A stretch of 29,656 nt of DNA, from positions 1 through 29,656 of the forward strand of contig CANIBQ010000061.1 in NCBI GenBank assembly GCA_947465645.1, given 5' to 3'. Shown here piece after piece: positions 7,229 through 16,194 of this stretch. Positions within the stretch are counted from its first letter, which is position 1, and every line of letters begins with the position of its first letter. The position numbers and the translations under genes are program-made. The notes below the pieces were generated by a model that worked only from the letters and a program-made list of their open reading frames with translations, was not told where the DNA came from and did not search any database. This DNA comes from Acidobacteriota bacterium. GTDB taxonomy: Bacteria > Acidobacteriota > Vicinamibacteria > Vicinamibacterales > UBA2999.

Positions 7229-7843
7229 TCAGCGGGCGGCCGCCACGCGCCCACGCAGGTAGGCGTCAACGATCTCCGCGTTGAGCACCACCGCCGGGTC
7301 GTACTCGGGCGCGTTCTCGAGCTGTTCCAGATCGTTCAGGCCGGTGGCCTTGAAGATCCGGTTGATCACCGAGATCAGCCGCACCGGCTTGTCCCCGCTG
7401 GCGTTGAAGTGCTGGTGAATGGTGTTCGGTGGAATGTAGATGACGTCGCCCGCCTCCCACTCGTACCGCTTCACCTCGTCCTGCGCCTTCCAGTGGTAGG
7501 TGTCGGTGATCTCCACGTCGCAGTCCTGGTGCAGGTCGTAGCCCTGTCCCTCGAGCACGTAGAGGCATTCCTCGGCGAGATGGCGGTGCTTGCCCGACCG
7601 GCTGCCGGGCGGCACGATCTGCATGTAGGCATCCACCGTCTCGAGGCGCGTGTTCATCGCCTCGTTGATCAGGTGCTTGAGCAGCCCCTGGCGCGACATC
7701 TCCCAGGGCATGTCTTCGGGCGGAATCACCTTCTTCCGCTTCGCGTTCCGCGCCGGCGCTTCCGTGGCATCGTCGAGCAGCGCCTGGTAGAACTTCTTGT
7801 TCTCGGTGCCGCGCTTCCAGGCTTTCGATTCACTCCAGGCCAT
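7229..7843 (-). CDS. Single-domain cupin protein B
   Basis: A 204-residue cupin, started at ATG 7843-7841, 14 bases after the cupin A stop. The cupin core spans about residues 68-160. GKHRHLAEECLYVLEGQGYD gives His86, His88 and Glu91/Glu92, and the second motif is PPNTIHQHFNASGDKP with HQHFN at 143-147. Between the two motifs is an insertion (DVEITDTYHWKAQDEVKR) that lengthens the module relative to cupins A and C. The N-terminal 60 residues are basic and helical in appearance. It shares the HQHFN motif with every other cupin module of this operon, but outside this it is not a close paralogue of A and C. Probably cytoplasmic, with one metal site. The reaction is unknown. Confidence 0.82.
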   Translation of the reverse strand: MAWSESKAWKRGTENKKFYQALLDDATEAPARNAKRKKVIPPEDMPWEMSRQGLLKHLINEAMNTRLETVDAYMQIVPPGSRSGKHRHLAEECLYVLEGQGYDLHQDCDVEITDTYHWKAQDEVKRYEWEAGDVIYIPPNTIHQHFNASGDKPVRLISVINRIFKATGLNDLEQLENAPEYDPAVVLNAEIVDAYLRGRVAAAR

Positions 7844-7857
7844 ATATTCGTCTCTCG

Positions 7858-8412
7858 CTATTCGTGGTTGAAGTTCTGTTCCTGCTCGCGCACCCTGAAG
7901 TCTTCGGCTCCGGGAGCGGGCACGGTCGGCCGCGGCTCGACCATCTTCTGGAACAACATGTTCATGAACAGAAACATCGGCTTCGTCTTGAGGACCAGCG
8001 CGCGCGCCGGCTTCACCGGATCGGAGTTGAAATGCTGGTGCACGCAGTTGTTGTGCACGATCGAGACGTCGCCCGCCTTCCAGTCGTAGCGCACGCCGTC
8101 GTGGATCTCGTAGCCCTCGCCGTCGAGGATGTAGAAGGCCGCCTCGTTCACGTGGCCGTGCTTCTGCGACCGCGCGCCGGGCGCCCACTCCTCGAGATGC
8201 AGGTGAAACATCTGCGTGATGCCGTCCTTCGGCTCGACGTAGTGCCGGCTGAACGTCTGCGGACCGTCGACGAACTTGAGCGTGCTGCCCTTGCGCACGC
8301 GCGGCATCGACCGCAGCCGCGCGAGCTCCTCTTTCAGGCTGTAGTCGCCCTGGATCGCGCGGACGAAGATGCGATCCTTCTTGCTGTGATAATGCGATTC
8401 GATGCCGCTCAT
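7858..8412 (-). CDS. Single-domain cupin protein A
   Basis: A 184-residue paralogue of cupin C. The ATG at 8412-8410 overlaps the stop of the dehydrogenase as ATGA; a longer in-frame start at 8460 is inside the dehydrogenase and is rejected. The sequence runs ESHYHSKKDRIFVRAI, then RLRSMPRVRKG and DGPQTFSRHYVEPKDG. The metal motif is SQKHGHVNEAAFYILDGEG with His85, His87 and Glu90, followed by NNCVHQHFN. The C-terminal tail (PRPTVPAPGAEDFRVREQ) is nearly identical to the same region of cupin C, so these two arose by duplication within the cluster. Tight coupling to a beta-hydroxyacid dehydrogenase suggests both act on the same pathway intermediates. Confidence 0.83.
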   Translation of the reverse strand: MSGIESHYHSKKDRIFVRAIQGDYSLKEELARLRSMPRVRKGSTLKFVDGPQTFSRHYVEPKDGITQMFHLHLEEWAPGARSQKHGHVNEAAFYILDGEGYEIHDGVRYDWKAGDVSIVHNNCVHQHFNSDPVKPARALVLKTKPMFLFMNMLFQKMVEPRPTVPAPGAEDFRVREQEQNFNHE

Positions 8413-9287
8413 ACCCCGTATTCCTCCAGCTTGAACCGCTTCGGCTTGAGCGTGCGGCACAGCTCGCGATTCAGATCGACCTGCGCCAACTCGACGCCGG
8501 CGTCCTTCGCCATCTGCTGCACGATCTCCATGTCATCGTCGGCCCACGCCATCGTGTTGGCGCCCCAGGTGCGCAGCACGTAGTTGTCGGCGCTGCTCTT
8601 CTTCAGCGCCTCGCGCAGCAGCTCGACGTCGATGCCGAAGCGCTGTCCGAGCGCGAGTGCCTCGTGGTCGGCGATCAGGCACGCCCACATCACGAGATTA
8701 TTGGCCGCCTTGGCCACCTGCGCCGTGCCGACGCCGCCCGTATGGACGATGTCGGTCGAATAGGCGGCGAGCACCGGCTTCAACCGCCTGACGACCTCGG
8801 CGTCGCCGCCGACAAAGGACAGCAGCGTTCCCTCGTCCGCCGCTTTACCGCCGCGGCATACCGTCGAGTCGACCACGTGCACACCCCTCGGACGCGCCTG
8901 CTCCGCCAGCTCCTGCACCGTGCGCGGATGAACGGTCGCCAGCACCGCGACGATCGTGCCCCGCGCGAGAGAGGAGAGTCCGCCGCGATCGGAGAGCAGC
9001 TCGCGGAGCTCGCGATCGAAGCCGACGCAGATCAGGATCGCCTCGCACTGCGCCAGCCCCGCCAGGCCGCCGGCCCACCGCGCCCCCACCGTCTCGACGC
9101 GTTCGCGCTTGCCCTCGTCGATATCGTGCGCCAGCACATCGAAACCCCTGCGGGCCAGATGTCCAATGATAGGCGCACCCATGCGCCCCGCGCCGATTAC
9201 CCCAACCGTTCGAACTGCCGCGTCAGCCAATGATTGAGTTTTATCGCTTCTGAGGGATTGTGTCGAGCGGCGCATGTTCTGCCACAC
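8409..9287 (-). CDS. NAD(P)-dependent beta-hydroxyacid dehydrogenase (HIBADH/6PGDH family)
   Basis: A 292-residue protein if started at GTG 9287. The N-terminal Rossmann fold begins at VRTVGVIGAGRMGAPI (about residues 25-40), followed by a DSTVCRGGKAADEGTL segment in the position of the family's substrate-binding motif and the catalytic Lys193 in AQVAKAANN. The C-terminal all-helical domain is present. Family members oxidise 3-hydroxyisobutyrate, tartronate semialdehyde and similar short hydroxyacids. The 25 residues before the Rossmann strand are atypical. ATG at 9275 or TTG at 9230 may be the real start, and no clear Shine-Dalgarno sequence settles this. It is the first gene of the cupin/SBP operon. 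Substrate not predictable. Confidence 0.83.
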   Translation of the reverse strand: MWQNMRRSTQSLRSDKTQSLADAAVRTVGVIGAGRMGAPIIGHLARRGFDVLAHDIDEGKRERVETVGARWAGGLAGLAQCEAILICVGFDRELRELLSDRGGLSSLARGTIVAVLATVHPRTVQELAEQARPRGVHVVDSTVCRGGKAADEGTLLSFVGGDAEVVRRLKPVLAAYSTDIVHTGGVGTAQVAKAANNLVMWACLIADHEALALGQRFGIDVELLREALKKSSADNYVLRTWGANTMAWADDDMEIVQQMAKDAGVELAQVDLNRELCRTLKPKRFKLEEYGV

Positions 9288-9299
9288 GTACCGGCATCC

Positions 9300-9309
9300 T
9301 GCGTACGCA
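9300..9309. promoter_or_regulatory. Palindrome TGCGTACGCA in a divergent spacer
   Basis: A perfect 10-bp palindrome, followed closely by TTGCGCA, lies between the dehydrogenase start and the ORF6N start. It could be an operator for either gene. That is speculative, because a 10-bp palindrome can occur by chance. Confidence 0.25.
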
Positions 9310-9388
9310 CAATTTGCGCACCAACAGCGTCACATTCTTCGTTTCAGGCCCATTCCGAGGTGGCACCCAGCTCGCAGGCGTAGAGGGC

Positions 9389-9922
9389 ATGTCTTCTCGA
9401 CAGCAGACTGCCATGATTGCCGTGAAAACCGTCGAACGGTCGATCCACACGATCCGCGGGCACAGAGTGATGCTCGACTCCGATCTCGCCGTGCTCTATC
9501 GCGTGCAGACAAAGGTGCTGGTGCAGGCAGTGCGGCGCAACCCGCGGCGCTTTCCCCGCGATTTCATGTTCCGATTGACGCCTCAGGAGTTTCAGGTTTT
9601 GAGGTCACAATCTGTGACCTCAAAAACTGCCGGAGGACGACGCTACCTGCCATACGCATTCACCGAACAGGGTGTCGCGATGCTCTCGAGCGTGCTCAGG
9701 AGCGCCCCCGCGATTCAAGCCAACATCGCCATCATGCGCACGTTCGTGCGGCTGCGTGAGTTCCTCGTGACCCACGAAGCAATCGCCCAACGACTCGCCG
9801 CGCTCGAGCGGAAGTACGACGGCCAGTTCGACGTCGTGTTCGAGGCGATCCGTGAGCTCATGGCGCCTCCGCCCACGCGACGACGCCGCCGCATTGGCTT
9901 CGAGATCTCCGGCACAAGCTGA
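9389..9922 (+). CDS. ORF6N domain-containing protein
   Basis: A 177-residue protein started at ATG 9389, preceded by TAGAGGG; the open frame extends to 9260 but the upstream part is unlike the family. The ORF6N domain lies in about the first 100 residues: IRGHRVMLDSDLAVLYRVQT, then VRRNPRRFPRDFMF and YLPYAFTEQGVAMLSSVL. A coiled-coil-like helix (RLAALERKYDGQF) and a basic tail (TRRRRRIG) follow. ORF6N domains occur in phage and bacterial proteins and are thought to bind DNA. Its role here is unknown. It is the only plus-strand gene between two minus-strand operons and looks like an insertion into the island. A 13-bp perfect inverted repeat lies inside the gene at 9597-9625. Confidence 0.85.
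   Translation: MSSRQQTAMIAVKTVERSIHTIRGHRVMLDSDLAVLYRVQTKVLVQAVRRNPRRFPRDFMFRLTPQEFQVLRSQSVTSKTAGGRRYLPYAFTEQGVAMLSSVLRSAPAIQANIAIMRTFVRLREFLVTHEAIAQRLAALERKYDGQFDVVFEAIRELMAPPPTRRRRRIGFEISGTS
9597..9625. repeat. 13-bp perfect inverted repeat inside the ORF6N gene
   Basis: Arms TTTTGAGGTCACA and TGTGACCTCAAAA flank the three bases ATC. It encodes part of the variable loop LRSQSVTSK between the DFMF and RRYLPYAF blocks. It could form a strong hairpin in RNA or act as a binding site for a dimeric protein, possibly ORF6N itself. Confidence 0.85.
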
Positions 9923-9930
9923 CGAGGCGA

Positions 9931-11673
9931 TCATCGTCTCTGTGTGACCGTATCGAGCAGAGCGGGGCGGCCGGCTTTCACCTCGGCTATGGCTCGTCCG
10001 AGCGCGGCCTGTAGACCGTCCGGCGATTCGAACGGGCCCTCGGCGTACCAGCCCATCGACTTGGCCATCGCCGCAAAGTCGGGCGCCGGGTCGTCGAGGT
10101 CCATGCCGATGTGCGCCCGCTCGACCGGGGTACCGCGGAGCTTGGCCATCCGGATCTGGTGCTCCCAGTCGTTGTAGTACGCGCGATTGTTGTACATCAC
10201 GACCAGCAGCGGGATGCGGTGCTTCGCCGCCACCCACATGGCACCCGCGTCGAACATCAGATCGCCATCGGGCTGCATGTCCACCACGAGACGCTTTTCG
10301 TCGCGGTGGGCCAGGGCCACCCCGAGCGAGATGCCGAACTGCGTCGCGGTGCCGAGCGACCGGCCCGGATGCCGGTACGGCTGGTCGAAATCCCACAGCT
10401 TGCGCGTCCAGTGCTCGAGCGTGCCGGCGGTGAGCACCCAGTCTTCATCCTTGATCGCGTCCCACACCTCGGATGCCAGGCGCGGCAACGCGATCGGGCT
10501 CGCGTCCCAGTCTTCCTTCGCCTGGCGCGCCCACGTCTCACGCAGCTTCGCGCTCTTCGCCGCGGTGTCCTTCGTGCGAGACTCAATGCGGCCGCGCAGC
10601 GCGGCGTCTTTGGCCACACGCGTCTGCAGCAGCGCCGTGAGCGCCGGGATCGCAATCGTGGTGTCGGCGAGAATCTGCAGGTGCGCGTAGTGAAGGCGCT
10701 GGTAGTCGAGCGCCCAGCTCGAGAGTCCCAGGTCGCCGAATCCGATGTCGATCCACTTCGCGTCAGCGGGCACGATCGAGGTGACCTCCCGCGTCGCGCT
10801 CACCAGCTCGGTCGTCGGCTTCTCCCAGTCACGGGTGTCGAGCGACAGCACGAGATCGGCGTCGCGAAACACGTCCTTCGCGTGGCTCATGTTCAGCGGA
10901 TGCCGGCTCGGAAAATTCAGGCGGCTGTCGACGTCGTAGACCGGGATACCCGCCGTCTCGGCCAGCGCGACGAGCGCGTGAAACCCCTGGGGCTCGCGCC
11001 CCACGTATTCCGCGATGATCACGGGCCTCGCCGCCGCGGCAATCAGGTCGGCGGCCTGCTCGAGGGCGCCCGGCTCCGCCGCGATGCGCGTCGGCACCCG
11101 CGCGGCGCCGGCCGGCGGCATCGCGACGTCGCGATCGAGCGCCTGCTCCTGCACCCAGGCGTCGTAGCACATGTAGATCGGTCCGCGCGGCTCGGTCATC
11201 ATCACCGAGTAGCCGCGCGCAAAGGCGTCGGGCACGCCATCGATCGTGTGCGGCTGGTAATCCCACTTCGTGTAGGCACGCACCGCCTCGCCCTGCGACT
11301 GCGCGGTATGGATCCAGTCGATGCGCGGACGGCGCTTCGTCTCGTCCATCGGTCCGGTGGCCCCGACGATGAACACCGGCACGCGGTCGATGTAGGCGTA
11401 ATAGACCGCCATGTTCGCGTGCAGCAGGCCCACGAGGTTGTGGAGGATCGCCACCATCGGCTTCCCGCTCGCCTTGGCGTAGCCGTGCGCGATCTGCACC
11501 GCCGTCTCCTCGTGCTGGCAGAGCATCATGACCGGCACGTTGCCGCCGTAGTTGACGATCGAGTCGTGCAGTCCGCGGTAGCTTGCGCCGGGATTGATGG
11601 CCGCGTAGGGCAGGTCGTAGGCGTGGAGCAGGTCGACGATGACGTCCGAGGCCCAGCGTTCGGGGGCCATCAC
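9931..11673 (-). CDS. Thiamine diphosphate-dependent enzyme (acetolactate synthase/benzoylformate decarboxylase-like)
   Basis: A 580-residue protein of the usual length for this superfamily, with three domains. The N-terminal pyrimidine-binding domain carries the activating glutamate in CQHEETAVQIAHGYAK (Glu55/Glu56). A central domain follows (about 190-330). The C-terminal diphosphate-binding domain has PDGDLMFDAGAMW ending in a YNN (about 466-495), the GDG-to-NN cofactor motif. Start is GTG 11673 or ATG 11670. No carboxylase-type FAD motif was recognised. Such enzymes decarboxylate 2-oxoacids or make and break acyloin bonds; context suggests a 2-oxoacid from ring degradation. It is the last gene of the DASS-EutA-ABC operon, seven bases after the ATPase stop. 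Specificity cannot be assigned from sequence alone. Confidence 0.85.
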   Translation of the reverse strand: MMAPERWASDVIVDLLHAYDLPYAAINPGASYRGLHDSIVNYGGNVPVMMLCQHEETAVQIAHGYAKASGKPMVAILHNLVGLLHANMAVYYAYIDRVPVFIVGATGPMDETKRRPRIDWIHTAQSQGEAVRAYTKWDYQPHTIDGVPDAFARGYSVMMTEPRGPIYMCYDAWVQEQALDRDVAMPPAGAARVPTRIAAEPGALEQAADLIAAAARPVIIAEYVGREPQGFHALVALAETAGIPVYDVDSRLNFPSRHPLNMSHAKDVFRDADLVLSLDTRDWEKPTTELVSATREVTSIVPADAKWIDIGFGDLGLSSWALDYQRLHYAHLQILADTTIAIPALTALLQTRVAKDAALRGRIESRTKDTAAKSAKLRETWARQAKEDWDASPIALPRLASEVWDAIKDEDWVLTAGTLEHWTRKLWDFDQPYRHPGRSLGTATQFGISLGVALAHRDEKRLVVDMQPDGDLMFDAGAMWVAAKHRIPLLVVMYNNRAYYNDWEHQIRMAKLRGTPVERAHIGMDLDDPAPDFAAMAKSMGWYAEGPFESPDGLQAALGRAIAEVKAGRPALLDTVTQRR

Positions 11674-11680
11674 TCGACCT

Positions 11681-12760
11681 TCAACTTATCTTCAACACGA
11701 CGCATTTGTCAGGGTTCATCTGCACGAATATGGGTTCGCCGATGGGCGTGCGCAGCGTCGGATGCTGGCGCGACAGCATCATCCGCGCGCCGACGCTCAC
11801 CTGGAAGTCTAACGCCTCGCCGAGAAACACTTTCTGCTCGACGCGGCCCTGCCACACATTGTCACCCGCCGGCCTGACCTCGGCGAGATCGACGTCCTCG
11901 GGACGGACGGAGACGGCCACGCGTTCGTCGGATCCGAGCTCGTGGGGCGCGACCTTGATGTCGCCGAGCTCGGTGCGCACCAGGTCTGGCGCCACCACGT
12001 AACCGTCGATGAAGTTGGTGCTGCCCACGAAGTCGGCGACAAACTGGTTGGCGGGCCGCTCGTAGATATCGCGCGGGCTGCCGATCTGCTGGATGCGCCC
12101 CTGGTGCATGACCGCGATCTCGTGCGACAGCGCGAGCGCCTCGCTCTGATCGTGGGTGACGTAGACCGTCGTGATCTTCAGGTCCCGCTGCAGGCGCTTC
12201 AGCTCGAAGCGCATCTTCTCGCGAAGCTTCGCATCCAGGTTCGACAGCGGCTCGTCCAGCAGGAGCAGCGCCGGCTCCATCACCAGCGCGCGGGCGAGGG
12301 CCAGGCGCTGCTGCTGGCCGCCCGACAGCTTGGTCGCCTCGCGGTCGGCGAACTCGGCGAGCTGCACCGCCGTGAGCACGCGCATCACGTTATCGCGGAT
12401 CTGCTGGCGCGAGTACTTGCGATCGCCGACTTCCAGCGGAAACGCCGCGTTCTGGAAGACGCTCATGTGCGGCCAGATGGCGTACGACTGAAAGACCATC
12501 CCGAAGCCGCGGCGGTTGGGCGCGACGAAGATCCCCTTGGACGACGAGTAGACGACGCGCCCGCTGACCGAAATCTCTCCCGACGTCGGACGCTCGAGCC
12601 CGGCGATCGACCGCAGCGTCGTCGTCTTGCCGCACCCGCTCGGGCCGAGCAGGGTAAAGAGACGGCCCTCGGGCACGGTGAACGTCACGTCCTGCGCGGC
12701 GCGGACGACCTCGCCCCTGTCGTTGGGATACTCCGTAAATAGATTCGCGACGTTGAGCAT
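11681..12760 (-). CDS. ABC transporter ATP-binding protein (FbpC/PotA type with TOBE domain)
   Basis: A 359-residue ATPase with a complete motif set: Walker A GPSGCGKT (39-46), Q-loop Gln91, signature LSGGQ (145-149), Walker B LLLLDE (165-170) and the switch His203 in THDQSE. The C-terminal third is a TOBE regulatory domain (from about 245), typical of importers for polyamines, iron, 2-aminoethylphosphonate and similar solutes. It works with the fused permease encoded immediately upstream and with AfuA-type binding proteins, three of which are encoded at 2333-7185. The leader contains a 7-bp tandem repeat instead of an ordinary ribosome-binding site. Confidence 0.93.
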   Translation of the reverse strand: MLNVANLFTEYPNDRGEVVRAAQDVTFTVPEGRLFTLLGPSGCGKTTTLRSIAGLERPTSGEISVSGRVVYSSSKGIFVAPNRRGFGMVFQSYAIWPHMSVFQNAAFPLEVGDRKYSRQQIRDNVMRVLTAVQLAEFADREATKLSGGQQQRLALARALVMEPALLLLDEPLSNLDAKLREKMRFELKRLQRDLKITTVYVTHDQSEALALSHEIAVMHQGRIQQIGSPRDIYERPANQFVADFVGSTNFIDGYVVAPDLVRTELGDIKVAPHELGSDERVAVSVRPEDVDLAEVRPAGDNVWQGRVEQKVFLGEALDFQVSVGARMMLSRQHPTLRTPIGEPIFVQMNPDKCVVLKIS

Positions 12761-12770
12761 CTGCCTGTTT

Positions 12771-14510
<1,740 letters not shown>

Positions 14511-14530
<20 letters not shown>

Positions 14531-16190
14531 GAGCGTGGTGGTGATGGTGCTTGTGCGGAATGCGCGGATCCGCGGTGAATACCAGCGACTTGATGGTGAC
14601 CGGCACCGTGAAGGACGGCATGCGCACGCGGCCGAGATCGATGTAGTCGAAATCCCAGAGCGAGATGCCGTCGATCACCAGCACCTCGGACGGCACGCCG
14701 AGCTCGTCCTTCAGAATGGCCCCGAGCGTTTGCGCGACGTCGCCGTCGAGGATGACGAACAGCGGCTTGTGCGCCGCTAGCGTGCGCGGCAGCGCGTCGA
14801 CGATGCCGCGGGCGAAGGCGGCGAGCCGCGGATGCGACGGCGCGCCGACCCACTTGAAGGCGATGGCGATCTCCGCGTCCCCTTCGGCGAGATCGAACTG
14901 CTCGAAGTGATTGCGGATCGTCGCGGTCACGCCGGCCGGGTCGACCGTGTCGCCCAGCGTGACCCGGGGACGAATCACCTGCAGGTTCTTCCGCGGCAGG
15001 AGGTCGCGCGGGCTCGAGACGTAGACGGTGTTGCCCGACAACTGGACGCTGTACTCGGAGGCGCCAAGCGCGGTGGCGCGAATGCACTCGCCGGCAGGCA
15101 GCAGCGGAAACGGCAGGCGTCCCGCGTCGAGCCGCGCCCTGATCGCGTGGCCCAGACGCCGGCCCAGATCGCCGAAGTCACGCTCCTCGCGTCCGTAGAC
15201 GTATTCCGCAACGCCGCCCGAGAACATCGCTCCTTTGACGTCCTTGATGGTGACTTGGCCGGCTGCGGCGACGTCGATCGGATCGGTCAGCCACAGGCCG
15301 GTAATGTCTGGCCCTGGTGACGGATTGGTCAGCGCCGTCACCAGCGCGTCGGCCATCCACGACGTGACGCGCGACAGCTCATCCTCGGTCACGGTGTCGC
15401 CAAGGCTCCAGTCGCAGCCGGCCAGGGCCGCCAGCCGCTTTCCCGCGGGGTCGAGGCGCGTCAGGCGCCCCTGCTCGTCCACGACCGCCAGGCGCCCGCC
15501 GATGTGAAGCGCCGCGGTCTGCTCGACCTGGCCGCGCGCGTTGACCAGCGCCAGCTTGGTGGTGCCGCCGCCGATGTCGATGTTGATCAGCGGCAGGCTG
15601 CGGTCGTGACCGGTCTTGGCCGCGCCCGACCCGAACGCCGCCAGCATCGCCTCCATGTGGTGGCCGGCCGCGGCGCACACGAACTCGCCGCCGACGTCGG
15701 CGAGCACCTCGGCGATCGCCTGGGCGTTCTCCCGGCGCAGCGCCTCGCCCGTCAGAATCACCGCGCCGGTGTCGATGTCGTCCGGGTGGACGCCCGCCGC
15801 CGCGTAGGCATCGTCTACGATCTTGCCGATGCCCTGGTCGTCGATGCGCTCTTCGCTGAGATAGGGCGTCAGCGCCACCGGCGACTGATGCAGCGTCTCG
15901 CGGGCGACGACGAAGTACCGGCTCGTGAGGTCCTCGGAGAGGCGCCGGAGCTGCACGCGCGAGAAGATGACCTGCGTGCCCGCCGACCCGATGTCGATTC
16001 CGACCGACAACAGCGTGATGTTGTCCTGCGCCCAGAGGCTCGTCGCCGTCGGGTCGTACTCGCCCCCCACGTCGTCGTGGTCGTGGTCGTGATCGGAGTC
16101 ATCCCCCTCCTCGTGCGAGTGCATGGGGTCGAGCCCCATGAGGTGATCCTCGAGGTTGTGGGAGCTCTTCTTATCCGCGGGGTCGGGCAT
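14511..16190 (-). CDS. eutA: EutA-like ethanolamine ammonia-lyase reactivating ATPase (orphan, His-rich tails)
   Basis: A 559-residue member of the ASKHA (actin/Hsp70-like) fold. It has phosphate-binding signatures GIDIGSAGTQ (64-73) and NIDIGGGTTKLAL (203-215) and a family-like DILTGEA-type segment (GAVILTGEALRREN, 142-155). EutA proteins reactivate cobalamin-dependent ethanolamine ammonia-lyase EutBC by exchanging damaged cofactor. Here no EutB, EutC or cobalamin gene is in view; instead the gene lies between a DASS carrier and an ABC permease. Both ends are unusual: an acidic His-rich stretch at about 24-40 (HSHEEGDDSDHDHDHDD) and a terminal HKHHHHHAHGHARG, either of which could bind metals. 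The name reflects family membership only; the client is unknown. Confidence 0.82.
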
Positions 16191-16194
16191 CGGT

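Noticed and set aside
9260..9388. Longer ORF6N start at 9260
   Set aside because: The extra 43 residues do not resemble the family and would overlap the upstream region of the divergent dehydrogenase; ATG 9389 has a better leader.
10111..11877. Long plus-strand open frame (588 codons) opposite the ThDP enzyme and ATPase genes
   Set aside because: Arg/His-rich, no recognisable domain, and exactly antisense to two well-supported genes. It is a high-GC shadow frame.
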